Shown here piece after piece: positions 1-13,554 of a DNA stretch of 64,000 bases. The translations under genes and the position numbers were made by a program. The stretch is from Hyaloscypha bicolor E (Eukaryota > Ascomycota > Leotiomycetes > Helotiales > Hyaloscyphaceae), in contig NW_020194517.1 in NCBI RefSeq assembly GCF_002865645.1, positions 682,001 to 746,000 of the forward strand, in the 5' to 3' direction. The notes under the pieces are model-generated. The model had not been told where the DNA came from and ran no database searches. It saw only the letters and a program-made list of their open reading frames with translations. Each line of letters begins with the position of its first letter. Position 1 is the stretch's first letter.

Positions 1-325
1 GTGTTGATGTTGAGGAAGAGTTCTGAGGAATACGACCTCTCGAAGTTCGAGACACGGAGCGAAGGACTCGAATTGCTTCTTCATCGTTTTGATCGCGATC
101 TAACATGGTCGGTTAGCTTCCATGATCCTGTATGACTTTAGGGACACATACGATAGTTCCTCGTCGTGCCACACTAGAACCTGCAGCACGAACTCGCGCA
201 AGCACGACGCTTCCAAAGCTGCCATCTCCGATGTCTTTCAAGACCTCAAATCGGTCTTCCAACGCCGTGCCTGGTGTGGTTTGAGGTGTCGACCCTCGAT
301 GGGTGAGATCGTACGCTACGGTCAT
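1..325 (-). CDS. Ime2/MAK-like serine/threonine protein kinase, N-terminal part
   Basis: Only the first two exons of a protein kinase lie in the window. Exon 1 is 152-325 (start ATG at 325) and exon 2 runs from 99 off the left edge. The 52-base intron 100-151 begins GTATGT and ends TTAG, with a GCTAAC branch site. Exon 1 carries the glycine-rich loop GDGSFGSV. Exon 2 opens with IAIKTMKK, which supplies the ATP-anchoring lysine, followed by LELREVVFLRTL, the start of the C-helix. The pairing of loop and AIKTMKK resembles the RCK family (Ime2, Mde3, MAK), which acts in meiosis and development. Assignment to Ime2 rather than another CMGC kinase is inference, since the activation loop is outside the window. 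Confidence 0.8.
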
Positions 326-2160
326 GGTTGAGGTGGAAAGGGTGGTCCTCCGGCTATTTCATCCCAGGTTGAAGGTGTTGAGGTGCTGGATCAACGATGG
401 TGCTGTTCGAGTAACAATGTCAGCCGTGTTTCAAGCAATCTTCGACGGCTATATCACGACGTAGAATTCAATCAAGCATACCTATGATTGCCGTTGATGA
501 GCTCGTCGCGAGGTGATTGCCATAAATGAGTGTGGATAGGTCGAGCAAGTGCAGTGGTCGAAGGAGCGATGGAGCGACCGGAAGGGGATACTGGAGATGA
601 GCGAGCCTCGCGGACGATGAGCGGAGTCGATAGGGGTAACGTCAGAGTGGTTTGGTGATGCTGAGGACGCAAAGGAAGTGTCGATGTTGCCTCCCAAGTT
701 GTGGATGAGGTTGGCTAGGACAGCGCATGAAGTTTAGAAGGTCGCGCGTTGTCGCATGAAGGATCGCCAATCTGGGAGAAGCTGGCAAATTTCGGTTACA
801 AAAATGGATTCGAGAAGGAACGTTCCTTCAGGGGCCGCGGTGGCGGGGCGGGAGAAGGCACAATTAGCAAAGGCGGCATAAAGTTGGGGACGAGGACGAA
901 GGCGTGCGAGGTTAATTGACTTTGGTCGTGGTCGGGGTCTGGGTGATGTACTGTATCACTGCGAGCCTGCGTGCCCTTGTTGATGGGGGCCCCGCTAGCC
1001 ACGACAACGCTGCTGGGAGGGCTCGCTCGCTGAGTGAGAGATGCCAAAATAGAATAAGCTCCAGAATTCCTTTACGCGTGGATATGGATTTGGTTCTTAG
1101 TGCTGCTGAGCCTTCAGGCCTTTGCTGATTGTTTCCAGGTCTGAGGGCTTTCGATAGCACTTGCAGTTCTGTAGTTACAGGTCCGGACCTCGAAGAACCG
1201 TGATCTACAGAAGTATGCGCGTGCGCGTTATTGGGAGGGCGGTGCGGCACTTTCTCCATATCCAATCCCTTCCCCTATTTTTCTGGTGCCCAAGCAGCTG
1301 TCCCAGGAGCCCCGTCGAATAAAAGCATCCCTTGACTGCTGCCCAATCTTCTCACCTCCGGCTGTCACGTTTTCCCCGTCCCTTGGAGCCCTCTTCACAA
1401 ACGACCAACGGGCGGCCGAGCCCGAGCCCCTTTTCTCTGTGATGGGACAAGGGGCCCCATCAATTAGTCTGTCCGTTCCTGACCTAGTCTGCATTGCTCG
1501 GCCCTAAAGCCACTTACCTGCAACGCTCACTTGGGAGTAGCTTTCGGGACGGTCCCCGGCTCTAGCCTTTCCCCTGCAAGCCCCATTGTGCCGGCCCAGG
1601 AGTAAGGTGTCGAGATCGGTGAGGTCAAGCTCTCATATTATTGAACCCCGGAACATTCCATTTTGGAAACATCAGAAACAAGGAACTGTTCAGTGCGGCA
1701 CCGGCTCGGCTTGGTTGTGGCTGTGCCAGGCACAGGGGGTAATTGGCCACCCTTCCAGGCAGGGTGCATGGATGCTTTTGCAAGGATCCCAAGCTTTTCG
1801 CTTTTGAAACGCAGTCATCGGATGTTTTAGGGGTTCCAGAACCCGAGGGTTTGGATTGGATCTCTGAGACAGGTTCTGAAAAGGAGAAAAGCCGTAGCGT
1901 CACGTGCTGGCTCGTAACGTCATTTCCACTTATTCGTCCCTAGAAGTTGAACAATCTCCAATAGTCTCTCTCTGTTTGGAGTTCAAATGGATCTTGAGTA
2001 TAGTGCTGGAAGTATCCGCATGGTCTGGACATCACAGCGTATGACGAAACATTCTTGAAGTCGATGAAGGTGAAGGTGGTTTAAGACCTTCAAGCTGAGG
2101 GCAGACAACATTATTCAAATAAATGATGTGTAGCAGCGGGGAAGACATGGCCAGCGAAGA
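326..2160. other. Gene-free upstream region of the kinase
   Basis: I see no convincing gene in this stretch. The open frames are short, overlap on both strands and show no recognisable domain. It probably holds the promoter and a long 5' leader of the kinase on its left. A CACGTG hexamer occurs near 1900, but this motif appears at about chance frequency across the window. Confidence 0.5.
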
Positions 2161-2473
2161 CTACCTCCAGTGGAGAAGCGAAGTCGATGATAATCTGCTG
2201 CAAATGCACCAGCAGCCGTCAGCAACCTCATTTCCAAGAATCTGAATGATTGAGACGGAGAAAACCAGACCCGTCGGATCAATAGAGGAGGGCTGCCTCG
2301 AAAGCCAAGCTAGCAACTCTGAACCACTGTTCTCAGTCAAAAGTTTTTGACATCTTTCAGTCAATCATGGCTCATTCGCCCTCAGAACGGAGAAGACGAG
2401 CACTTCTGCAGCGGGAAAAGCAGTTCCAAAGCGTTTGCAATTGAAGCCAGTGAACTCCAGGACAAGGAACCAG

Positions 2474-2497
2474 AGCAGCAATAGCAGCAATAGCAGC
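2474..2497. repeat. Short tandem repeat, 9-base unit
   Basis: The unit AGCAGCAAT is present about 2.7 times in tandem. It lies in non-coding DNA between the kinase and the Stc1-domain gene. Confidence 0.8.
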
Positions 2498-2908
2498 GTG
2501 TTTAGCAACTCACAGAGGTTGACAGTGTCTAATCGAGATCCGAGAGGAAAGGCCGTGGGATTAGTGTTCCGATGTAAGCTTGGTTAAATTGTTCAATTAA
2601 GGACTTCAAAACAATCGGCAAGGCAGCAATGCTGGTTGCGAGACATATTCATTGAGTAATCTCAACGTATCTGGGGGATGTTAGCCATGATCAGACATCG
2701 GGGCAGTTGGTGAGCTCACGAGTGTGTCAGTCATTGTTCCAGTGGTCTCACGTAACATGCAAAGCGCGTAGAAGGTAGTCTTCAGAGGCTGATAGTAGGT
2801 AGGAGGAAGATGCAAAGTCGCTGTAGTAACCTTGATCATGAGCGTACTGGTCACATTTTTCGAGGAGTAAATAAGTCCCGTATAATTCTCCTCGAATCGA
2901 CCGCACCA

Positions 2909-3695
2909 TTACATTTTACGATGCCATCGATAATCGGAGAAGCGTGGAGCAGAGATAACCAAAGCGAAAGAGAACAGTGAGCTGAAGAAAGAGTGCAAGG
3001 CATAGCGGAAGTTTCTTAAGGATGCAGAAAGCGGTGGTGCTGCTGCCAACATGGAGCCCAGCGAGGGCCTAATCCCAGTGGAGGCTGGCGCATCAGACTT
3101 TGGTCCTATTAGCGTTCTTCCACAAACTGCAAGGGCCTTGATATAGGATCTCTTAAGCATTGCAGCCCTCTCATTGACAGTGCCTTAAACTCGCTCTGAT
3201 GCCATTAACGCCCTTGCCCTCACCTTGTAGATGTATTCGTTGAACTGCTTTGAAGCAGGGAGCATAATTTTCCACTCGAGACGAAAGCATATTTGTAGCT
3301 GGAAGCTTAAGCAGGCTGGGTATTCAATGCTGGATGACCGCTGTATGGTCTTGGAGTAGAGGAACACTCTCTGGTCTGGAGTTGTCGGCATGATTCCAGA
3401 AGTGGCCGGGAGTAAACATACTCCGAATGCGCTGGCTCCAGGTCAAGTCCTGGGGGTCCCAGAGCGAGTAAGAATAGCTTCATGACTGTCTCGCTGTCTT
3501 CCCCCTCGCTATCTGCTTTTCTTGTAGGATCTTGTTGAGAGAACATCTGTGGGGATGGAATCGTTTGGCGATCTGCTTGCAAAGTTGAGATGTAAACACG
3601 GGCGAATATGACGGCATCGACGTCAAAGCAGCAAAGACCTTAGTTCGAGCATCGATTGTAGGGCTGCAGCACATTAGCATAGATGGAGATTGCAT
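2909..3695 (-). pseudogene. Possible broken or many-intron gene (unresolved)
   Basis: Minus-strand fragments in different frames look more protein-like than their surroundings. One around 3480-3695 includes FAALTSMPSYSPVFTSQLCK, one around 3307-3582 includes EGEDSETVMKLFLLALG, and further left are KQFNEYIYKVRARALMASE (3185-3391) and LKRSYIKALAVCGRTLIGPK (2909-3160). I could not join them with good splice sites, and I recognise no family. They may be a decayed gene, an unusually split gene, or chance. Only the presence of the fragments is observed. Confidence 0.25.
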
Positions 3696-3699
3696 TCTT

Positions 3700-4292
3700 T
3701 ACAGACAGTCTTTCATGTTGAGGAGGGTAGATATTGATATGTCTGCTGCAAGGAATCAAACCATTGAAAAAGGGGTGATTCGGGAAAAGAAATCCAAAAT
3801 AACTTCCGGGGCTGTTCAAATGCCAAAGGCCGTTGGTTCTTCTTCCCAAGGCAAAAAGCGACTCCGTTTGATCTCAAATAGCCTGTTTAAATCAGATTCA
3901 CTGCGGAGAGGTGCAGTGCAGTGCAGCTCAGCCTTTGGAGGAGAGTGCTCGCTAAAATTAGAGTGCTAAGTCAACACGCCTGCTTAAAGGCCATTCTCGC
4001 AGCTAAACCATTTTCTTTCTTACAACCCTCATTCATCGGAGGTTTGTATCGTATCACCGCCTTCCATCCCCAAGGTAGATGTCTATGGGCCTCCATCACA
4101 CTCCTTCTACCTCCTTCTCCTCCACAATTCCCCACTCGCTCAGCTGGAATAGCGTCTGCGTGGCTTCAGCTCTGGGAACCCCCTCGCCCATGCTCCTCAC
4201 CCCTCCACCGATCTACCTCTGCACTCTCATCACATCTTCATCCGCCTTTCAAAGCAAGCATGCTAACTTTCGCGTCACAGAATACCACAAAG
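3700..4292. promoter_or_regulatory. Presumed promoter and 5' leader of the Stc1-domain gene
   Basis: No gene is seen. The stretch 4090-4260 is rich in C and T, common in fungal core promoters and leaders, and it ends just before the ATG at 4293. No specific operator could be named. Confidence 0.4.
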
Positions 4293-5650
4293 ATGAAGAA
4301 CTTCACTTCCGAGCAGTAAGTTCGATCTCGGATTTTGAAAGTGAACTTCGGCTGACTCGCCTTTGCAGAAAGAAGTCCGTCCGGCTCCTCGACAGGTGAG
4401 TTACATTCTGCAAATCAATCTCTTGAAAGCTGCTAATGCTGAATAGATACAAGTGTTTCATCTGCCAGAAGTGGTAAGCTTGCCTTCTCAGTTCCTGAGA
4501 TCCCCTTTCGAGTACAGAAAATTCCATACTAATTCGATCGCAGGAAGCCCAATGCCTGCTTCTCCAAGAAGCAACTAGGCACATACACCTACAAGGAGGG
4601 GACCGGTCAATCAGTCGATGGAGTCTCCGCTCGCCTTCGTTGGTAAGTCCACAACTGCGAGACTGTGACTGTTCCAAGGCTAATCCGAGATAGTATGGCT
4701 TGCGTTGGAGGTCAGACTGGTGAGTTGAGGTGCGAAGGACCGTGCGGTCTTGTTCTGGCTCTTGATGCATTCTCAAAGCAAGCTCGTAGCAATGGTGGTA
4801 GCAAGTGGTGTGTTAGCTGCACTTCGTGGAAGGAAGCTGCTGAACCCGGTGTCACCACTGTAAGAATGAAACATCAGCGAAAGTGATGCACTTCTGACTT
4901 TTTCAAGGCTCCAGCTGTCTCCACCGACATCGCTCCGGATGAACAAGATGTAAGTGAATGCTGGAACCCTTTAGTACATTGAGATCTTGAGAACGACGCG
5001 CGGTTGATTGTGATGTGCGATGGCTGACCTGAGAATAGACTTATAATGCTACGGCGACGGCCAGCGAGAATGACAATAATGCTGCTATGAGTGACCCCGA
5101 AGCAGGCTGGTCTGATGACGAGTATGAAAGCTACGGCTACCCAGGTAAGAATGCCATATACCATCTGAGAATTTGTTAACAAGCGAATAGGCGCTGGTAC
5201 ATCCGAGCTGGACGCCGCTTCATCCGCCGGTGTTCACACAAACTTCACCGCTGTTCCGTACGCTGGTTTTGGAGCTTTGAGTCTGTCTGGTGCTTCCGAG
5301 AATGAGAACTCCTATGCCGCCCCCCTTGGGTAAGCCTACATCTCCCTATCATATTTTGAATGCAATGACCAATATTGTGTAGTCAACCATCAAGGGGTGC
5401 TTGTGGTCTGGGCTCAAGTCTTTCTGGTAATGTTCCGACCTACACAGCCTACGATTCTCACGGCAATGCGCACACCAAGCAACGTGTCCCGTCCGAGACA
5501 GCCTCACAAGCTTCAAATGCTACAGTTGTCCCTGAAAGAAACAGCAACTGGGCAAAGCCTGCTGGCCGAAGAGTCGAGCCGAAGATGACAACCCCTGTTG
5601 TTCTTCCTTCAGCACATGGCTATGGAAGCGACTCAGAAGACGAGATGTAA
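4293..5650 (+). CDS. Stc1-domain protein (RNAi-heterochromatin adaptor family)
   Basis: Nine exons: 4293-4315, 4369-4395, 4447-4473, 4544-4642, 4694-4859, 4908-4949, 5039-5144, 5191-5329 and 5383-5650, giving 298 residues. All introns are GT-AG and every join keeps frame. The N-terminal third has a cysteine-rich module: CFICQKW, then CMACVGG, then RCEGPCGLVLALDAFSKQAR, then KWCVSC. This is the tandem zinc-finger-like Stc1 domain. In fission yeast Stc1 links the Argonaute/RITS side of RNA interference to the Clr4 methyltransferase complex at heterochromatin. The rest is acidic and serine-rich, with MSDPEAGWSDDEYESYGYP and a C-terminal SDSEDEM. Many filamentous fungi encode Stc1-domain proteins whose link to RNAi is untested, so function is inferred from the domain. 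Confidence 0.88.
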
Positions 5651-7024
5651 ACGGATTCCGCGGCTCGCCTTTGTGGATGGATTTAGGTGTGGTCCGGTTT
5701 TCAAAAAATGAGTTTTCACTTCTCCTTGCATTCTGCAGTTGATAGATAGCCTTGCACAGTACTCACGAATACAATGAATTCCAGAAACGAGATCCAATCG
5801 ATGAAAAGTAAAAAAGTAAATGTTACATCTCTCCCAAACCTCGAGCTTACTGCAGAGTGGTGGGCTCAACTTTCTAGTGGTCTTTTAAGCTGCAATAGGG
5901 CGAAGGGAGGCGAGTGATTGTATTCAGAAAAGTTGGGTCGTTAATATAATTCATTTTCCCAACATTATTTGGGATATTTGAACAATAGGGATGCTGCGAA
6001 AGTGGAATCCGAAAGGCACTTTCTTCGTACTGTAAATCTGCTAGAAGAATGACCGGAATCCAAGAATCTAGCAATTAGCAGGGCATTCTCCTCGGAAAGG
6101 CAGGGGTTTCTGAGAGAACACCAAAACATTTCTAGAAGTATGAGAAGTTGTCCCTCGTCCAGACAGATGCATGGGCTAGACATGAATGACAATACCTTTG
6201 ATCAGCGGCCCTGTTCCACGCCTTCATAATTTCTGCTTCAAGGCATCTGAAAATGCACAACTAAAGGACATCATGATAACAAGTGGTACTGGCTCCCCTG
6301 CTCAATTCCAACAGGCCGCGTTCCAGTCGTAGTGCGAAATCAGAGAGTTGAGTTTGAAGGATGGAAGTGCGAGGTTTGTTGAAATGAAGTTGAAGCTTCA
6401 TTGCAGTCAGTGACCCTTTTCATCACGAAGATTCTGCCAGTCACTCTTTTCCAATTGTTTTTGTATTTACGGCCATACGGTTGGATGTTCCTTACTAGCT
6501 CTCTCGAAAGATGGACGGATTTTTGGATGTGATTTTTAGGAAGGATGGGTGTGTCCTTCATTAAGCTGGAAAAAAGAGATGTGCGAGTGATCATGTATGT
6601 AGATATGCTTACTGCCCGGTACATCAAAAGAGACTACATATAAACTTACTACGCTCTGTATCAGTAATGTTATCCGGAATATCGATAAGATGTAGTTGAA
6701 CTGAACACTATTTCCTTACTCACATCCTCGAGCAGCTGCAATTAGAGCAACTCTGTTCTACTGGAAGGTAAGCCTCCAGGTTCCGGAAGCTATACCTGCC
6801 TTCTGAGTTTTTATGGGCACGCCCACGAACTTCTTATTGCGTTTCACCCGTTCAATTTCTCTAGGTTTTCCATGTCCTTTGTTGGCTTTTATTGGCATTC
6901 ATTTCGCATCTCATGTATAATACAGACTATTCCGTCATGAACGATGGCCTTCGTTGCAATCTAAGCCTACGTGGCTTCTGAATATCCCAATTTGCACAAT
7001 GTTGCCATGCCTCCCATGAGCAAT
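5651..7024. other. Intergenic region between convergent genes
   Basis: No gene is supported. It holds the 3' ends of the Stc1-domain gene from the left and the conserved unknown gene from the right. A 95-codon minus-strand frame at 6340-6627 has no recognisable features and AT-rich, non-coding-like composition. Confidence 0.5.
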
Positions 7025-7723
7025 CTAGCTCTCAACAGCTAAAGCCTTGGCCCCAATGAGCTTCCCACTCCCAATGCCAACGACCCAATACTCAGCTCTC
7101 GAGCCCTCTCTACCGATCCTGTAGACCCTAACATCACTCCCCTTTGTAGCATCCCTCGTGGCATCAACAATTTCCTTGTATTGTCCTTGTGTATCCCACT
7201 CTCCAATATCCATAATCTGTACCTCCGCATCATCAGGACTTGGGTGGTTGACCAACTTCGCAAAGGTAGCTAGTCGTGCCGTGTCAGCGGAGGGTTAACA
7301 TCAAAAGCGGAGAAGCAACTGACCCTCATCCGGCAGCTTCTTCCCCTCAAACTTCAGACAAACCGGCACAAACGGCTCATCCGCATCGCTAACATAGAAA
7401 GCATCACTCGTAGCCTTCTTCAGCGCCGCCGGGATCGTAACGCCCTGATCCAGAGCCTTCAACTCCACCTTCCCCTTCCCCTGCGTCTTCGCTGTCCCCT
7501 CATTGGGATCCCTATTCGCCTTATCCAGAAACGCCATGTAGTCCTCGTCTGACGCCATCCTGCTGAGCTTCACACCAGCTAGTCCCTCTCCCGGGCCTGT
7601 TCCTTGCGGCCTCGTTGGTTTCGATTTCGTGCTCGTGCTATAGAAGAGCTTCTTCTCAGCCTTTCCAATTCCTCTCTTCTGGACGAAAGAAGAAGATGGG
7701 ATGAAAGAACGCTCAAAGCTCAC
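7025..7723 (-). CDS. Conserved fungal protein of unknown function
   Basis: Two certain coding blocks, 7324-7723 and 7025-7269, flank a 54-base intron (7270-7323, branch GTTAACC, acceptor CTAG). The protein reads MASDEDYMAFLDKANRDPNEG from 7558, then a compact domain with DAFYVSDADEPFVPVCLKFE and, after the intron, ATFAKLVNHPSPDDAEVQIM and YRIGREGSRAEYWVVG. The ATG at 7558 gives 159 residues. The upstream ATG at 7723 gives 214 and keeps frame. A third possibility is that the real start lies further upstream: 7724-8050 is open in a frame reading DGAVVGCLGLSSHYIKKLRE, a likely membrane anchor, and could be joined through an intron at 7674-7723. I do not recognise a named family, and the start remains undecided. 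Confidence 0.65.
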
Positions 7724-8050
7724 GCAGTAGGCGCTGGTACGGGCGCTGTAGCGGCAACGCCCCTCGTCACTTCCAAGGTCGCCGCAGCTTCTGTCTCGGT
7801 CCTGCTCTCGCCACCGGGCTCGACTGTTGGCGGGACAGTGGCTAGATGCTCGTCTTGGAGCCCTCGTTGTGCGTCCTTGACAGACGGCGATTGCGCGCCT
7901 GCCTGCGAAGCTGCGAAGGGTGATAATGGCGGCGATACAGATTCGACACGAGCGCGATTTTTAGAGGCTCCTCCCTCCTTCTTCTCGCGCAGTTTCTTGA
8001 TGTAGTGAGAGGAGAGGCCTAAGCAACCGACGACAGCTCCATCAGGTTCA
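7724..8050 (-). CDS. Possible upstream exon of the preceding gene, with membrane anchor
   Basis: A minus-strand frame is open from about 8050 to 7724. It starts with a hydrophobic stretch (GAVVGCLGLSSHYI), then basic KKLREKKEGG, then a low-complexity Ala/Pro/Glu-rich linker. It ends at a GTGAGC donor (intron 7674-7723, 50 bases; the in-frame acceptor is the third of three AGs). No in-frame ATG was found, so a still earlier exon would be needed. The composition looks coding, but the model is incomplete. Confidence 0.35.
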
Positions 8051-8406
8051 GAGCTTTATGCTTTATGTAGGGGTTGGTGGGGTTGATGAGGCGGGGTGAT
8101 TGGATTGCATGTGCTTGGAAAGGACGTGCGCTTTTGAGGGGCGATGACGAATGTGGGCAGGAAGATTCAAGAATTTCAAGGGTGTTGAAGGATTCGGTGT
8201 TTGAGATCATACATTTCGAATTGGAGCATTATGTCACACGAAGTACTGGACAGAATTGGTACAATTTTGTTGCTTTTCATAGATTCATTCATGAATTGCT
8301 ATCTACTCCATGCCCAGATTTTGGGTGACCATCAGAAAGCACACGATGCAATGTAATCCCCCCTTACACCAGATCGTGAAGCCGGAAAAGAAATGCAATC
8401 CCGCAC
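8051..8406. other. Intergenic region
   Basis: No gene is supported. It contains the upstream side of the conserved unknown gene and the 3' untranslated region of the uL3 gene, both on the minus strand. Confidence 0.4.
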
Positions 8407-10516
<2,110 letters not shown>

Positions 10517-13500
10517 TCAAGCCGCGGTTTCAACTTTTGGTTGGCCATTCGACACACCGTTCACAGCATGCCCGTTTACACCACTTGGGGATGTAGTCTT
10601 GGCTTCTCCTGATGCAGAACCTGGCCCAGATCCCGATGCTGAAACAATGCCACCCTTCTTATCCTCTTCTCCATCGTCATCATAGTCTTCATCAACATCC
10701 ATCTTTCTCGCTGCACGTTCAGGCTCTCCAACAAGTGGCGGAGGTGGGGGTGGATGATCGAGGCGATCTCTCTGCTCTCGGTCCTCCATGGGATACTCCT
10801 TTGGGGCAGGAGGCGGGGGAGGAGGGGGCAACTCATGCATTGGAGTGTGCACCGGCGGTGGTCCTTGCTGCATAGGTGGGAGGTGATTTGGTGGGAGACC
10901 ATGGGTTGGTGGATGATGGGCGGCTTCGGACGGATGATAGTTTTCATTTGCTCGGCGCTGCTCCTCTGCTCTTCTTTGTTCTTCGACGCGTCGCTGATCA
11001 TCCATGCGCCTCTGCTCCTCACGGCGGGCTTCTGAAGAGCTTCGACGGAACTGCTCTCGCGGGGGTGTAGATGGTCTGCGGTGATGCATGTCATTCATCT
11101 GAGCTCGGTTCTCGTCTGATGCAGCTTTCTTCATAGATGGCTCTTCTTCCCACTCCCCTCTTCTCTTTGAGCCAACGGAACCTGGCCTCTCCCCGTTGCG
11201 CTCAGCTGCGGCTGCTTCTGCAGCAGCGAGAGCAGAAGCTGGCGGAGGAGCACCTCCCTCGATACCACCAGGATTGGAGCTATCTGGATGATGTGGGTAC
11301 TGGTGGGGGTGTGGATAACCAGACTTGGGAGATGGCATTCGGTTGTCCATTATCGGTCGGACTTGTGGGGGAGGGCTGCCACCTCGAAATGAGGGTAAAG
11401 AACCTGGGCCTGAACCGTTCATGTTTGACGGTGCCGGAGGAAGCACAGCAGAGCCACCTGGGCCGGCGTAATTTGGATTTGAGACTCGCTGTGGCTGAGA
11501 AGGAGGGCCTGATGGCGGGGGTCCGGGTTGAGGTAGTCCTGGTCCTGAGTAAGGGCCCATAGGGGCGTGATGCTCACGTGGAGGAGTGCGACGAGGTGGT
11601 GGTGGAGGAGGAGGAGGGGGTCCTCTATCAGATCCTGGGTATTGTCTCATTTGCTGCTCCTGCCTAGGGCTTTGAGCACGAGGTGGAGGTGGAATCGGAC
11701 CGGGGCCACGAGCTGGTTCCCGCTGGTCATACGGATTTGCTGGATGCGGCGGTGGATTTATCTCGGCCAGGCGGCCACCCCAGCCATTTGCGGGTGGTCC
11801 CGCTGGCGGTCCTGAGGGTGGAGGCTGGGGAGCTGAGTTGCCCCATTGAGGTCCTGGAGGACCAACTGCCCCAGTAGCCTGGTAAGCCTGAGGATGGACA
11901 TCTTGCGGAAGTGGAGCACTTGTCTGCACAGGAAGTCCGTTGGTCTGGCCACTGCGGAGTAGCTGAAGACGAGCCTTGATGTGCACATTCTGGGGGTCGA
12001 GCTCGGCGGCTCGTTGATAGGCATCCAGGGCGTCGTTGATCTGGTTGTTGCAGGATTCATACTGTAACACCACTTAGCGATGTCTCAAATGGAATTCGGC
12101 TGAAAATGAAGCAAACTTACCAAAGTTCCCAAGTCGTACCAGACCTCGGAGATGTACGGGTTCAAGCGTATCGCGCGGGAGTATGCATCAAGTGCATCTC
12201 GGTACTGGTTAATTTGGTAATACAAAACGCCAATCGAGCACCAGAATGTCGGGTTCCGTCCATCGCGATAGACTGCTTGTTGATAGGCCTCGTACGCCTT
12301 TGGGTACTTTTGTTGTGACATGTAGCATCGGCCAAGCAGATACCAGCTTTGCGCATCACTTTGATCTGCCACGTGTTAGTGTGTGGAATGTGGGACCACT
12401 CATTTTTGACGAGTCTTACCAGAACTGACAGACTGCTCCAGATACTCAATCGCTTGCTCCTGGCTGCTGAAACTGTTGCTCTGCTGGTGATGCAGCCAGC
12501 CAAGCTGCTGAAGGACCTTTGCATGCTTCGGATCTCGGTCGAGCACACGTCGATAGGCCGACTTGGCATTGTCGTACTAAAACGGTCGTCAGAATTAGGT
12601 CACTGTAACTGGAAATCAATCGACTTACATCTTTCTGCTGCTCATGAACATGTCCAATCTGGAACCAGATGTCCTCTTCAGTCAGAGGGGTCGGTGGCAC
12701 GGAAACAATGTATCGGAAGCACTGCAAACAATGAGCGACGGCGTAATGTGGGCATCTTGCTTCAGGCTGCTCTGCTTACCTCAAGACTTTGCTGGTACTT
12801 CTGCTGCTGCTTGTAAATTATACCGAGGCGGAAGTAGATTTCGTTGGCCTTTTCGAAGTCGGGTTGCATGCGCATGACTTGCGAAAACGCTTCTTCGGCA
12901 TGCTCGAGCGACCCATAGCGATCGTAGAGGATGCCAATACCGTACCAAAGTTTCGGTTCCTGGTCAACGTGTTAGTTATAGAAAATACGAGAGAACGTTT
13001 TGGCTACCTTCGGGTCCCTGAGGTGGTATAGGGCTTGCTGGTACGCCGAGTAGGCTTGTTGCAAGTCGTCCATCATCAAATAACAGTGGCCTGCGGGAGT
13101 TAGCGACAGCAAGAACAAGCAAATCTACGACACTCACCCAAACTCCCCCAAACATCTCCATTGTTGCCATCTAGCTTGAGAATGTTTTGGAGGTACTCCA
13201 CGGCTTTGTGGAATTGCTCTTGTGTCCGGAGGATGCAGCTTATGGCGTTCATGGCGGGAATGGACCTCGGATTGGCACGCAGTGCGTGTTCATAAGAAAT
13301 CATAGCTTCATCGAGATTGCCCAGAAGCTCTGCAAGGCTCCCTGTACAATTGTGTAAATGACGAGTATTTGATATGGACAAGACCACCTACCAATTTGTA
13401 GCCACACCGCTTCATTCATCGCCGCCATCTGTTGCTGCGCAGCTGGCCATTGCTGCTGTGGAGGAGGCATGCTTGGCGGCGGTGGAGGAGGACCACTAGG

Positions 13501-13554
13501 TGGACCATGATGCAAATTCATACCAGCCGGAGGGGACGGGTGATGCGTCGCCAT
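10517..13554 (-). CDS. SSN6: General transcriptional corepressor Ssn6/Cyc8 (TPR protein)
   Basis: Eight exons: 13392-13554, 13138-13341, 13008-13090, 12780-12959, 12629-12721, 12420-12576, 12121-12365 and 10517-12061, giving 889 residues. The N-terminus is a short Pro/Gln-rich tail followed by about ten tetratricopeptide repeats up to roughly residue 400, for example LAELLGNLDEAMISYEHALR, LWYGIGILYDRYGSLEHAEE and DALDAYSRAIRLNPYISEVW. The second half is disordered, very rich in Pro, Gly and His, with a charged RREEQRRMDDQRRVEEQRR segment. In yeast, Ssn6 pairs with the WD40 protein Tup1 and is recruited by sequence-specific repressors such as the CreA/Mig1 type to silence carbon-, stress- and development-related genes. 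The repeats and layout make the identification firm. Confidence 0.95.

Noticed and set aside
912..1265. 117-codon minus-strand frame upstream of the kinase
   Set aside because: No domain, no splice signals, and an overlapping plus-strand frame of similar quality.
11137..11562. 141-codon plus-strand frame
   Set aside because: Antisense to the Pro-rich last exon of SSN6, whose codon bias keeps the opposite strand open.
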